The notes below the pieces were generated by a model. It saw only the letters and a program-made list of their open reading frames with translations, made no database searches and was not told the origin of the DNA. A stretch of 64,000 nucleotides of DNA from Pseudomonas fluorescens NCIMB 11764 (lineage in GTDB: Bacteria > Pseudomonadota > Gammaproteobacteria > Pseudomonadales > Pseudomonadaceae), in the NCBI RefSeq assembly GCF_000293885.2, contig NZ_CP010945.1, positions 6,840,001-6,904,000 of the forward strand, read 5' to 3'. The position numbers were made by a program, and so were the translations under genes. The number at the start of each line of letters is the position of its first letter. Within the stretch, counting starts at the first letter, position 1. Shown one piece after another: positions 11,247-19,703 of the stretch.

Positions 11247-12428
11247 TTATTCCAGCGCCGAAGCCGGGCCGAAGAACTCATAACGGCTTTGCTTCTCAGG
11301 CACGCCCAAGGCTTTCAGGTGACGCTTCACCGCCGCCATGAAGCCTTTAGGTCCCAGGAAGTAAGCGTCCAGATCGCGCTGCTGCGGCAGCCACTCGCCC
11401 AGTTGTTCCTGGCTCAACAACCCGACCTTGTGTGCCGCCGGGCTGACGCCGTCATCTTCGTCGTAGCAATAGAAGCGCTTGAGTTGCGGGTGACGCTCGG
11501 CCAATCCATCAATCCAGTCGCGGAAAGCGTGGACGCTGCCGTTGCGTGCGCAGTGGATAAAGTGCACCGGCCGCTGGGTTTTCAGCGCCGCTTCGAGCAT
11601 GGCCAGGGTCGGGGTGATGCCGACGCCGCCGCTGATCAGCACCAACGGTTTGTCGCTGTCGGTCAGGGTGAATTCGCCCGATGGCGGAAACAACTGAATG
11701 CTGGCGCCTACATGCAATTGATCGTGCAGATGGTTCGAGGCGCGGCCACCGTGTTCACGCTTGACGCTGATGCGGTACTGGCCTTTGTTCGCCAGGGCTG
11801 ACAGCGAATAGTTACGACGAATCTCTTCTCCATCGAGGATCAGTTTCATGCCGATGTACTGGCCGGGTTCTGCGGCGAGGATCGGACCTTTGTCCGCCGG
11901 CTCAAAGTAGAACGAGGTGATTTCCGCGCTTTCCTCGACCTTGGCCGCGACGATGAATGCCCGCGCACCGCGCCAGCCGCCCGGCGCCTGCTCTTTCTGG
12001 TCGTAGATGCTGGTTTCAGCGCCGATCAGGATTTCGGCCAGTTGACCGTAAGCGGCGCCCCAGGCACTCATCACTTCCGGCGTGGCGATCTCGTCACCCA
12101 GCACCTCGGAAATCGCACGCAACAGGCAAGTGCCGACAATCGGGTAGTGTTCCGGGAGAATTTGCAGGGCCACGTGCTTGTTGATGATCTTGGCCACCAG
12201 GTCGCCCAACTGGTCGAGCTGATCGATGTGGCGCGCATACATCAATACGCCGTTGGCCAGGGCGCGGGGCTGATCACCGCTGGCCTGGTGAGCCTGGTTG
12301 AACAGCGGGCGGACTTCCGGGTATTCGGAGAGCATCATGCGGTAGAAATGCGTGATCAATGCTTCGCCACCGCTTTCCAGCAACGGCACAGTGGATTTGA
12401 CGATTGCACGGTCTTGAACGCTAAGCAT
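11247..12428 (-). CDS. hmp: Flavohaemoglobin, nitric oxide dioxygenase
   Basis: This 393-residue cytoplasmic enzyme converts NO and O2 to nitrate using NADPH. Residues 1-140 are the globin domain with Tyr29 and Gln53 (distal side) and proximal His85 visible. Residues 150-260 are the FAD domain (RRNYSLSA, GRASNHLHD), and the NAD-binding domain follows (LISGGVGITPTLAML). It is divergent from norR across a 156-base control region with NorR-type boxes and a sigma54-like site. The same arrangement in P. aeruginosa is called fhp/fhpR. Confidence 0.95.
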   Translation of the reverse strand: MLSVQDRAIVKSTVPLLESGGEALITHFYRMMLSEYPEVRPLFNQAHQASGDQPRALANGVLMYARHIDQLDQLGDLVAKIINKHVALQILPEHYPIVGTCLLRAISEVLGDEIATPEVMSAWGAAYGQLAEILIGAETSIYDQKEQAPGGWRGARAFIVAAKVEESAEITSFYFEPADKGPILAAEPGQYIGMKLILDGEEIRRNYSLSALANKGQYRISVKREHGGRASNHLHDQLHVGASIQLFPPSGEFTLTDSDKPLVLISGGVGITPTLAMLEAALKTQRPVHFIHCARNGSVHAFRDWIDGLAERHPQLKRFYCYDEDDGVSPAAHKVGLLSQEQLGEWLPQQRDLDAYFLGPKGFMAAVKRHLKALGVPEKQSRYEFFGPASALE

Positions 12429-12476
12429 AAGGTGACTCCTGAGCTACTGGGCTTTCTAATTGACTGCCCTCTCTAT

Positions 12477-12492
12477 ATCAGTTTTCGTGCCA
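12477..12492 (-). promoter_or_regulatory. Sigma54-like promoter of hmp
   Basis: On the minus strand the sequence is TGGCACGAAAACTGAT. The -24 element is perfect, while the -12 element reads CTGA instead of TTGC. It is 49 bases upstream of the hmp start. NorR is a sigma54 activator, which supports the assignment despite the weak -12 element. Confidence 0.5.
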
Positions 12493-12533
12493 GCTATTTA
12501 GTCGTTAAAAATCAACTACTTAAAAACATTCTA

Positions 12534-12570
12534 GTCATAACGACACAGCCTGACTTATAGTCATCTCGAC
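12534..12570 (+). promoter_or_regulatory. NorR enhancer boxes
   Basis: Two copies of the NorR core GT-N7-AC are present: GTCATAACGAC (12534-12544) and GTCATCTCGAC (12560-12570). A palindrome, TGACTTATAGTCA (12551-12563), overlaps the second. They lie 40-80 bases upstream of the proposed hmp promoter and just before norR, suiting both activation of hmp and self-control. Confidence 0.6.
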
Positions 12571-12584
12571 TACATGGAGTCACT

Positions 12585-14135
12585 ATGACTGCAAAATCCC
12601 TGCTCACTACGTTGCTTCCCCTGGTCTCGGACCTCTCCCGCGAACTCCCCGAGGGCGAGCGTTATCGGCGTCTACTCGAAGCCATGCGCGCCCTGCTGCC
12701 CTGCGATGCCGCCGCACTGCTGCGCCTCGATGGTGAATGGCTGGTGCCGCTGGCCGTCGACGGCTTGAGCACCGACACCCTCGGCCGGCGCTTCAAAGTC
12801 AGCGAACACCCGCGCTTCGAAGCCCTGCTCAGCAGCCCCGGTCCGACCCGTTTTGCCGCCGATAGCGACATGCCCGACCCTTACGACGGCTTGGTCGATG
12901 GCCTCCACGAGCATCTGGAAGTCCACGACTGCATGGGCTGCCCGCTGTTTATCGACGAGCGCCCGTGGGGCTTGCTGACCCTCGACGCCCTCGACCCGGA
13001 ACGTTTCGAACCGATCGAGCTGGACGCCCTGCAAGCCTTCGCCAGTCTCGCCGCCGCCACAGTCAACGCCGCCGAGCGCATCCAACGGCTGGCCAATCGT
13101 GTCGAGGACGAACATCAGCGTGCCGAGGTTTACCGTCAGGCCAGCGGTCAGCAGAACCGTGAAATGATCGGTCAGAGCAAGGCCCACAAACGGCTGGTGG
13201 AAGAAATCAGCCTGGTGGGCGGCAGCGATCTGACCGTGCTGATCACAGGAGAAACCGGGGTCGGCAAGGAGCTGGTGGCCCAGGCGATTCATGCCGCCTC
13301 GCCCCGGGCCGACAAGCCGATCATCAGCCTCAACTGCGCCGCGCTGCCAGACACGCTGGTGGAAAGCGAACTGTTCGGCCATGTGCGTGGCGCCTTTACC
13401 GGGGCAACCAGCGACCGCCGTGGCAAGTTCGAACTGGCCAATGGTGGCACGCTGTTTCTCGATGAAGTCGGCGAGCTCTCGCTGACTGTGCAGGCCAAGT
13501 TGCTGCGGGTGCTGCAAAGCGGTCAGTTGCAGCGGCTGGGTTCAGACAAGGAACATCAGGTCGACGTGCGACTCATCGCCGCGACCAACCGCGACCTCGC
13601 CGAAGAAGTGCGCAGTGGCCGTTACCGTGCCGATTTCTATCACCGTTTGAGCGTTTACCCGCTGCTGGTGCCAGCCCTGCGGGATCGCGGGCGGGATGTG
13701 CTGCTGCTCAGCGGCTTCTTCCTGGAGCAGAACCGCTCGCGCATGGGCCTCAACAGCTTGCGCCTGAACAGCGACGCCCAGGCCGCGTTGCTCGCGTATG
13801 ACTGGCCGGGTAATGTGCGGGAGCTGGAGCACTTGATTGGTCGCAGCGCGCTGAAAGCCTTGGGGCACTGCAAGGAGCGGCCGAAGATTCTTAGCTTGAG
13901 TGCGGCGGATCTGGAGTTGCCCAGCGGCAGCGTTGAGGTCGCGTCAGAGCAACCGGCTACGACTCCGGCGGCATTGGTGTCGGGGGACCTGCGTGAGGCG
14001 ACTGAAAATTATCAGCGGCAATTGATCAGCGCTTGCCTGGATCGGCACCACAATAACTGGGCGAGCGCGGCGCGTGAGCTGGGCCTTGATCGGGCGAATC
14101 TTGGGCGGATGGCGAAGCGCCTGGGCATGAAGTAG
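12585..14135 (+). CDS. norR: Nitric-oxide-responsive sigma54 activator NorR
   Basis: This is a 516-residue bacterial enhancer-binding protein. A GAF domain (about 1-170) senses NO through a non-haem iron; Asp98, Asp101, Cys116 and Asp134 look like the counterparts of the E. coli iron ligands. The AAA+ domain has Walker A GETGVGKE (222-229), the sigma54-contacting GAFTGA loop (269-274) and FLDEVGE. The C-terminus (about 475-516) carries a Fis-type helix-turn-helix. It is divergent from hmp, which it presumably activates when NO is present. Confidence 0.94.
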   Translation: MTAKSLLTTLLPLVSDLSRELPEGERYRRLLEAMRALLPCDAAALLRLDGEWLVPLAVDGLSTDTLGRRFKVSEHPRFEALLSSPGPTRFAADSDMPDPYDGLVDGLHEHLEVHDCMGCPLFIDERPWGLLTLDALDPERFEPIELDALQAFASLAAATVNAAERIQRLANRVEDEHQRAEVYRQASGQQNREMIGQSKAHKRLVEEISLVGGSDLTVLITGETGVGKELVAQAIHAASPRADKPIISLNCAALPDTLVESELFGHVRGAFTGATSDRRGKFELANGGTLFLDEVGELSLTVQAKLLRVLQSGQLQRLGSDKEHQVDVRLIAATNRDLAEEVRSGRYRADFYHRLSVYPLLVPALRDRGRDVLLLSGFFLEQNRSRMGLNSLRLNSDAQAALLAYDWPGNVRELEHLIGRSALKALGHCKERPKILSLSAADLELPSGSVEVASEQPATTPAALVSGDLREATENYQRQLISACLDRHHNNWASAARELGLDRANLGRMAKRLGMK

Positions 14136-14146
14136 CGAGTTTTTCC

Positions 14147-14172
14147 TGGCGAGGGAGCTTGCTCCCTCGCCA
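14147..14172. repeat. Single REP palindrome
   Basis: TGGCGAGGGAGC and GCTCCCTCGCCA flank TT in a perfect palindrome, just after the norR stop. It is the solo form of the doublets elsewhere in the window and may act as norR's transcript end. Confidence 0.85.
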
Positions 14173-14209
14173 CAGGGTTCACCGTTTGGCCGCCGAAATG
14201 CATTTGGCC

Positions 14210-14236
14210 TAAAGCCTGCCCCCAACAAGTCGATAA
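14210..14236 (+). promoter_or_regulatory. Sigma28 (FliA) promoter of cheV
   Basis: TAAAGCCT, 11 bases, then GTCGATAA. This matches the FliA consensus TAAAGTTT-N11-GCCGATAA at 13 of 16 positions with exact spacing, 64 bases before the cheV start codon. It places cheV in the flagellar/chemotaxis regulon. Confidence 0.75.
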
Positions 14237-14300
14237 CCCGGCATCAATAGCTTTTGGCGACTTTCCATTCGCCCATCACCTTTTTCCTCAGAAGGTTTTT

Positions 14301-15203
14301 ATGTCCACCACCAAAGCCCGCGCAGACTCACTTTCGCTTCTGCTGTTTACCTTGCGCAGTGGCAAGCTGATGGCGATCAACCTGCTCAAAGTCAGTGAAA
14401 TCATTCCCTGCCCGCCGCTGACCAAGCTGCCGGAGTCGCACCCCCACGTCAAAGGCATCGCCACCCTGCGCGGCGCGTCGTTGTCGGTGATCGACCTCAG
14501 CCGCGCCATTGGCGAGCGGCCGCTGGAAGACCCGAACGGCGGCTGCCTGATCGTCACTGACGTCAGCCGCTCCAAGCAGGGCCTGCACGTTCAGGCCGTG
14601 AGCAAGATCGTCCATTGCCTGACCACCGACATCCGTCCGCCGCCCTTCGGCTCCGGCGGTGTGCGCTCGTACATCACCGGTGTGACGTCGGTCGACGGTA
14701 CGCTGGTGCAAGTGCTGGACATCGAAAAAGTCATCCACGGCATCGCCCCGGCACAGATCGAAATGGCCCCGACCGAACTGAGCATGGAAGACGCCGAGGT
14801 GTTGGGCAACGCGCGCATCCTGGTGGTCGACGACAGCCAGGTCGCCTTGCAGCAGTCGGTGCACACCCTGCGCAACCTCGGCCTGCAATGCCACACCGCG
14901 CGCAGCGCCAAGGAAGCCATCGACTGCCTGCTGGACCTGCAAGGCACGGCCCAGCAAATCAACCTGATCGTCTCGGACATCGAAATGTCGGAGATGGACG
15001 GCTACGCCTTCACCCGCACCTTGCGCGAAACCCCGGACTTCTCGCACCTGTATGTGCTGCTGCACACCTCCCTGGACAGCGCGATGAACAGTGAAAAGGC
15101 ACGTCTGGCCGGCGCCAATGCGGTGTTGACCAAGTTCTCCTCGCCGGAGCTGACCAAGTGCCTGATCGAAGCGGCCAAGGCGGTCGCCGAACAGGGTCAT
15201 TGA
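14301..15203 (+). CDS. cheV: Chemotaxis coupling protein CheV
   Basis: This 300-residue protein couples receptors to CheA. An N-terminal CheW-like domain covers about 8-160 (LLFTLRSGKLMAINLLKVSEI, VKGIATLRGASLSVIDLS). It is followed by a receiver domain (about 172-298) with the acidic pair VVDDSQ, phospho-acceptor Asp226 in VSDIEM, a Ser/Thr in LLHTS and Lys in VLTKFS. It stands alone behind a FliA-type promoter, as pseudomonad cheV genes often do. Confidence 0.93.
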   Translation: MSTTKARADSLSLLLFTLRSGKLMAINLLKVSEIIPCPPLTKLPESHPHVKGIATLRGASLSVIDLSRAIGERPLEDPNGGCLIVTDVSRSKQGLHVQAVSKIVHCLTTDIRPPPFGSGGVRSYITGVTSVDGTLVQVLDIEKVIHGIAPAQIEMAPTELSMEDAEVLGNARILVVDDSQVALQQSVHTLRNLGLQCHTARSAKEAIDCLLDLQGTAQQINLIVSDIEMSEMDGYAFTRTLRETPDFSHLYVLLHTSLDSAMNSEKARLAGANAVLTKFSSPELTKCLIEAAKAVAEQGH

Positions 15204-15205
15204 GT

Positions 15206-15688
15206 TTGAACGACGCCTTTTGTTTTCTGATGCGGCGCAACCTGGTGGAGGTGGTGCCCGCCATCACCTGGCCTCCGGGAATCGTCCTGCACGATTACCG
15301 CCCCGAACTGGCTGAAGCCGTTCATCGCCTGATGGAACTGGGCTACCTGGAAGGTGGCGGTCGCGTGCCGGCGCTGGATACCTGGCAACAGCGATTCGAG
15401 ACCGATCCCGAGTACGATCCTTCACTGTGTTTCATCGCCCTGGATGCCGACGGTATCGTTGGCGTCTGCCAGTGCTGGACCAGCGCCTACATCAAGAATC
15501 TGGTGGTGCATCCACGCGCTCAGGGCCGGGGGCTGGGTCGGGCATTGCTGTTGAATGCTTTCAACGTGTTTCAGCAGCGTCATGAAGGGTTTGTGGATTT
15601 GAAGGTGCTGGAAGACAACGTTCGGGCTCAGCGGTTGTATGAAAGTTGCGGGATGTATGTGGTCCGCCGGGAGCCGGTTCCAGCCTGA
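15206..15688 (+). CDS. GNAT-family N-acetyltransferase
   Basis: This is a roughly 160-residue acyl-CoA-dependent acetyltransferase. The acetyl-CoA loop is visible as VHPRAQGRGLGRALL, preceded by the strand IKNLVV, and the C-terminal motif is DNVRAQRLYESCGMYVV. The start is uncertain. I use TTG at 15206 with AGGG nine bases upstream; alternatives are GTG at 15158, overlapping cheV, or ATG at 15230. It begins 2 bases after cheV and is probably co-transcribed. The acceptor substrate is unknown. Confidence 0.8.
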   Translation: MNDAFCFLMRRNLVEVVPAITWPPGIVLHDYRPELAEAVHRLMELGYLEGGGRVPALDTWQQRFETDPEYDPSLCFIALDADGIVGVCQCWTSAYIKNLVVHPRAQGRGLGRALLLNAFNVFQQRHEGFVDLKVLEDNVRAQRLYESCGMYVVRREPVPA

Positions 15689-15740
15689 CACATCGCCATC
15701 AGGCATACTCTGCCCACACACGCCCAAGGATGCCTGATCA

Positions 15741-16067
15741 ATGAAAGCCACCACCCTCGCCTTTCTCTGTCTCACCGCCCTCGCCACTCAAGCACATGCT
15801 TCCACCCCTGAAGCCTGGGCCGCCTTCGACAAAGCGATGCTCGCCAGTTGCATCAAGGCCAGCGGCCTGACAGACGCCTTCCCCGTCGGCAAAGCCGCAC
15901 AGTTCGATGACCGTGTCGACTACACCGCCATGCTCCTGCAAGGCCGCTACCCGCAAAAACACATGAAAGGCCAGCAAGGCACCGAGCTGTGCCTCTACAA
16001 CAAGAAAAGCAAAACCGCCTACGTGACCGAATGGGACTCCATCCGCCTGCCGGCCAAATCCAAGTGA
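15741..16067 (+). CDS. Small exported protein of unknown function
   Basis: This 108-residue protein has a clear Sec signal peptide ending TQAHA near residue 21, leaving a soluble mature domain of about 87 residues. The mature part has two cysteines (SCIKAS and ELCLYN), which could form a disulfide, and a basic C-terminus. I do not recognise a family. The in-frame ATG at 15741 is preceded by AAGGA. It stands alone between the GNAT gene and the YkgJ-type gene. Confidence 0.75.
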   Translation: MKATTLAFLCLTALATQAHASTPEAWAAFDKAMLASCIKASGLTDAFPVGKAAQFDDRVDYTAMLLQGRYPQKHMKGQQGTELCLYNKKSKTAYVTEWDSIRLPAKSK

Positions 16068-16150
16068 ATGGCGCATAACTTGCTTCGAAGCAGACCTTCG
16101 CGGTGGCATTCTGTCGCCGTTTCGGGCCCAGACAGGCGACTGATCCTTCG

Positions 16151-16900
16151 ATGAATACGACGTTTTCCTGCGTAGGTTGTGGCAAGTGCTGCAATGACCA
16201 CCACGTTCCCCTGACCCTGACAGAAGCCCGGATGTGGGCGGCCGACGGCGGTCAGGTGATCGTGCTGGTGGAAGGTTTCCTGGGCAATGGCCTGGGCCTG
16301 CCGGCGCAGCAACGCGAACATGCCGAACGCCGTTCGGCGGTGGTGCAAAGCGGCGCGTCCGAAGCGTTCGTGGCCATCACCTTTGCGGCTTACAACATTG
16401 GTCCCTGCCGGAATCTTGACGAAGACAACCTCTGCCGCATCTACGAACGCCGGCCGCTGGTGTGCCGTATCTATCCGATGGAAATCAATCCGCACATTCC
16501 CCTCAACACGTCGATCAAGGAATGCCCGCCCGAATCGTGGGAGCAAGGACCGGATCTGATCGTCGGCGGGGAACTCGTCGATCAGGAACTCGCAGGACTT
16601 ATCCAGCGCTCGCGTCAGGCGGATCGCGATGACATCCGCACCAAGGATGCGATTTGCGCGTTGCTGGGAATTCGGACTACAGCGCTCAAGGGCGATGGAT
16701 TCACCGCGTACCTGCCGGACATGAGCGCATTCGCCACGGTTATCGACCAAGTCGCGCAACAACCGCTGACGGACGCGAGCAGTGACTGGCAGTTCCACGT
16801 GTCCGGCGACGACATCGCCGGGCAAGTGTTGGCGGCCGGCGCAGAAGTGACCACCGAAACACCGCGCAACTACGCGTTCATTTCGTTGCGCGCGGCTTAA
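16151..16900 (+). CDS. YkgJ-family cysteine-cluster protein
   Basis: This 249-residue cytoplasmic protein has the family's N-terminal CxxCxxCC cluster (Cys7, Cys10, Cys13, Cys14). Further cysteines lie in GPCRNLDEDNLCRIYERRPLVCRIYPME. The family is thought to chelate zinc or iron-sulfur centres, and biochemical roles are mostly unknown. I start at ATG 16151 rather than the GTG at 16103 because the cysteine motif then sits at the usual distance from the start. Its stop codon shares TTAA with the stop of the convergent aer gene. Confidence 0.82.
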   Translation: MNTTFSCVGCGKCCNDHHVPLTLTEARMWAADGGQVIVLVEGFLGNGLGLPAQQREHAERRSAVVQSGASEAFVAITFAAYNIGPCRNLDEDNLCRIYERRPLVCRIYPMEINPHIPLNTSIKECPPESWEQGPDLIVGGELVDQELAGLIQRSRQADRDDIRTKDAICALLGIRTTALKGDGFTAYLPDMSAFATVIDQVAQQPLTDASSDWQFHVSGDDIAGQVLAAGAEVTTETPRNYAFISLRAA

Positions 16901-18480
16901 CGGCGTTCTCGCCAGAACTCCTGCGCCAACTGCCGCAAATCCCCTGCCAGCCCCGCCACGTCTTCGGAGTTGGCCTGGCTTTGCCGGCCCTCGCTCACCG
17001 TGACTTCACAGGCGGAGCGAATGCGGCTGATGTTGCGGTTGATGTCTTCACTGACCGTGCTCTGCTCTTCCACCGCCGAGGCGATTTGCAGACTCATTTC
17101 GGTGATCTGATTGACCCGCCGACTGATCGCGTCCAGTGCGTCGGCGGCGCGCCGGGCCTGTTCGACGCTGCTTTCCACCTGTTCACTGCTTTGCTGCATC
17201 ACCACCACCGCATCCCGCGTGCCGTTTTGCAGGGTGCTGATCATGCGCTGAATCTCGTTGGTCGATTGCTGGGTGCGCTGGGCCAGGCCCCGCACTTCGT
17301 CGGCCACCACCGCAAAACCGCGCCCGGCATCCCCGGCGCGCGCGGCCTCGATGGCCGCGTTGAGGGCCAGCAGATTGGTTTGCTCGGCGATGCTGCGGAT
17401 CACCTCCAGCACTCCGGTGATTTCGCTGCTGTGTCCTTCCAGCTGATGAATCACATCGGTTGCGTGCGCCAGTTCCTCGGCCAGACGCAAGACGGCGTGG
17501 CGACTCTCACTCACCAGTTGATGACCTTCGCGGGTTTCGCTGCCGGCCAGATCGGCCGCCTGCGAGGCTTGCTGCGCATGGCTGGCAACCTGAGCCACGC
17601 TGGCGGACATCTGATGAATCGCCGCCGCCACCTGATCGGTTTCAGCCTGTTGATCCAGCGTGCTGCTGTGACTGCTTTGCAAGTGATCGACCAGTTCCGC
17701 CGCATGCCCGGCCAGTCGCTGCGACGCATCACCGATGCGCCCCACCACCGCGCCGATCTGCGCTTCGAGCATTTGGAAGGCAAACTCGATCTGGCCGAAC
17801 TGATCCCGGCGGCCGGTGTAAATGCCCTGGCTCAACGGGTTGTCGGCAATCTGTCGGGCGCGCTCGGCAAGCGCTGTCAGCGGGCGCAACATCCGTCCGG
17901 TTCCAACCGCCGCCAACCCGCTGCCCACGACAAACGCCAGCATCCCGAACACGGCTGATGACGGGTTAAGCCACACCTCGATGCCCACTACACAGGCCAG
18001 CGTCACACTGAACAATGCCACCACTTTGAGTCCCGGTGCGAACACAGGCAGGCGTTGCAACAGCGGCACCCGACCGTCGCGAAGGTTTGCGTAGGCTTTT
18101 TCCGCTGCTTCGATCTGCCGCACCGAGGGCCGGGTCCGGACCGACTGATACTCCACGGCCTGACCGTTCTGCGTCACCGGCGTGGCGTAGGCGCTCACCC
18201 AATAGTGATCGCCATTCTTGCAGCGATTCTTCACCAGCCCCATCCACGAACGGCCACTTTTGAGGGTCTGCCACATATGCGCGAAAGCCGCCGCCGGCAT
18301 GTCCGGGTGACGCAGCAGGTTGTGCGTCGAGCCCTGCAACTCCTCACGGCTGTAGCCGCTGATCCTGATGAAGTCGTCGTTGGCGTAGGTAATCGCGCTG
18401 GTCAGATCAGTGGTCGAGAGGATGTTCGCATCAGCCGCAACGTCGACATTACGGCCGGTCACCGGGAGGTTGATCTTCAT
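16897..18480 (-). CDS. aer: Aerotaxis receptor (PAS plus methyl-accepting domain)
   Basis: This is a 527-residue transducer. The N-terminal PAS domain (about 20-125; ITYANDDFIRISGYSREEL, NRCKNGDHYWV) should bind FAD and sense redox or oxygen. Two close membrane helices (about 145-195) are joined by a very short loop, as in E. coli Aer. A HAMP-like linker follows, then a methyl-accepting signalling domain whose tip reads VVADEVRGLAQRTQQSTNEI. No large periplasmic domain is present, which argues against a ligand-binding receptor. A hairpin (18505-18528) lies in its 5-prime leader. Confidence 0.88.
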   Translation of the reverse strand: MKINLPVTGRNVDVAADANILSTTDLTSAITYANDDFIRISGYSREELQGSTHNLLRHPDMPAAAFAHMWQTLKSGRSWMGLVKNRCKNGDHYWVSAYATPVTQNGQAVEYQSVRTRPSVRQIEAAEKAYANLRDGRVPLLQRLPVFAPGLKVVALFSVTLACVVGIEVWLNPSSAVFGMLAFVVGSGLAAVGTGRMLRPLTALAERARQIADNPLSQGIYTGRRDQFGQIEFAFQMLEAQIGAVVGRIGDASQRLAGHAAELVDHLQSSHSSTLDQQAETDQVAAAIHQMSASVAQVASHAQQASQAADLAGSETREGHQLVSESRHAVLRLAEELAHATDVIHQLEGHSSEITGVLEVIRSIAEQTNLLALNAAIEAARAGDAGRGFAVVADEVRGLAQRTQQSTNEIQRMISTLQNGTRDAVVVMQQSSEQVESSVEQARRAADALDAISRRVNQITEMSLQIASAVEEQSTVSEDINRNISRIRSACEVTVSEGRQSQANSEDVAGLAGDLRQLAQEFWRERR

Positions 18481-18632
18481 GGAAAGCGCGCTCGTTGGAT
18501 GGAAAGAGTCGGCAGGGCTGCTGACTCTAAGCGCACTGATTCCACAAACGTTGATCTGGCTCAGGATATGAGCACTTAGCCATCATCGCGATTGAAAACC
18601 GCGGCGGATGACCAATGGCGGAGGGTGGAAAC

Positions 18633-18890
18633 TCAGCGCTTGCCCATCGAACGACGGGTGCCGGGAGGCGCTGCGCCGGGGGTCTTGGTGTGGCCGTTCT
18701 TGGCGCCGTTCTTGTACCACGGCTGGCTGGCGGTTTTCGCGGCGGCCAGTTCACCCGGCTTGAACGGGAACTTGAACGCCGGGATCGCGGCTTTGGTTTC
18801 GCTGTCTGCGCTGGAGTCGACGCTGTCTGGCAGGTCTGCCTGGTCGTCGCTCAAGGCGTCGGCAACCGGCGGTTGTGTCGGGGAAGTCAT
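18633..18890 (-). CDS. Small basic-tailed hypothetical protein
   Basis: This 85-residue protein has an acidic, Ser/Asp-rich N-terminal half and a Lys/Arg/Pro-rich C-terminal half (FKFPFKPGELAAAKTASQPWYKNGAKN). The start codon has an excellent ribosome-binding site (CGGAG six bases upstream) and codon use matches neighbouring genes. No membrane helix, signal or domain is visible. The low-complexity, probably disordered character suggests an RNA- or protein-binding accessory factor, but that is a guess. It stands alone. Confidence 0.7.
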   Translation of the reverse strand: MTSPTQPPVADALSDDQADLPDSVDSSADSETKAAIPAFKFPFKPGELAAAKTASQPWYKNGAKNGHTKTPGAAPPGTRRSMGKR

Positions 18891-19043
18891 GAAAGCTCCG
18901 GGTGATGCAATAGAGTCGGGCCCGGTCAGCGAGCCGCGAAAGGCAGCAGTATACCTGTGTCGGGGACGGCAGGCTTTATGCCGCGAGTGAGTCTGTCGGG
19001 TTTTATGCTGGCTGGGCTGACATCATCGCAGGTAGCGCGGCTA

Positions 19044-19211
19044 TCAGAGTCCGGTAAGCCGCTGTATCACACAGCTCAACAATTGCGATGCGCTATCCAA
19101 CAACTGAGTCAACAACGCTTCATCCTCATCCTCATCCACGTAACCTTCGGACTTCGCCAAATTGCGCCGTTCATGGCACAAGGCGAACAATCGAACCTGC
19201 ACTTTGTTCAC
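19044..19211 (-). pseudogene. Remnant of a HEPN-type partner gene
   Basis: About 55 codons read on the minus strand give CHERRNLAKSEGYVDED and then a leucine-rich tail, ending at a stop at 19044-19046. This resembles the C-terminal end of HEPN-domain partners of minimal nucleotidyltransferases. No N-terminal half exists: the fragment joins directly to the broken nucleotidyltransferase upstream, consistent with an internal deletion. It contains a short tandem repeat (CATCCT on the plus strand) coding for alternating Asp and Glu. Confidence 0.5.
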
Positions 19212-19700
19212 CTCGGCGATTGCTCTTCCATAGGTATGAGCCGCTCCATCACGTCACTGTAGTGCAGCCCCTCGCCGATCAAGATCAGATCAGATCAGAT
19301 CAGATCAATGTCACTGGATGCGTTTGCCTGATCCTTGGCAATGGAACCGTACACAAATGCCCAAATGACCTGTTCGGCAAAGGGCTGCAGTGCCTGGCGC
19401 AGAGGCTCGGCGATGCCGAAAGTCTTACGAGTGATACCCAATAGTTCGGCATAAATCGGGCAATCGGAGGTTGGCTTGATAATGGGTTTGGTTGCCCTGC
19501 CGGGTCATGGCCAATACGCCCGAGCGTTGTAACCGATCCAGCTCACGCATGAGACTGCCTTTCCCTACCTGAGCCCAGCGAGCAATTTCGTTGGCGTAGA
19601 AACGTTGGTCAGGTCTGCCAAACAACAAGCCCGGCACTTTTTGCTGCGTGCCCGTAAACAAAGCTTCGCTGAGAGAAAGGTTCTTCACAGTGACGACCAT
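19212..19700 (-). pseudogene. Broken winged-helix nucleotidyltransferase (antitoxin-like)
   Basis: The first 75 or so codons from ATG 19700 encode an intact winged helix (FYANEIARWAQVGKGSLMRELDRL). Near 19466-19474 the frame shifts by one base. The continuation in the new frame reads TFGIAEPLRQALQPFAEQVIWAFVYGS and then IAKDQANASSDIDLI, which is the GS-X10-DxD catalytic signature of minimal nucleotidyltransferases. A five-fold AGATC repeat then introduces an in-frame TGA. The rest (LIGEGLHYSDVMERL) is cut short by a deletion into the HEPN-like remnant. The original unit was probably an MNT/HEPN-like module; it should now make only a short DNA-binding peptide. Confidence 0.7.
19282..19306. repeat. 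Pentanucleotide tandem repeat (AGATC)5
   Basis: Five perfect copies of AGATC lie inside the broken nucleotidyltransferase. Two copies would restore the reading DLILIGE across the catalytic-site region; the three extra copies add five codons, one of them a stop. This looks like slippage expansion. Confidence 0.9.
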
Positions 19701-19703
19701 AGA

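Noticed and set aside
19282..19306. AGATC tandem array considered as an iteron, CRISPR or protein-binding array
   Set aside because: Units are only five bases with no spacers, and the array lies inside a recognisable coding remnant; slippage explains it.
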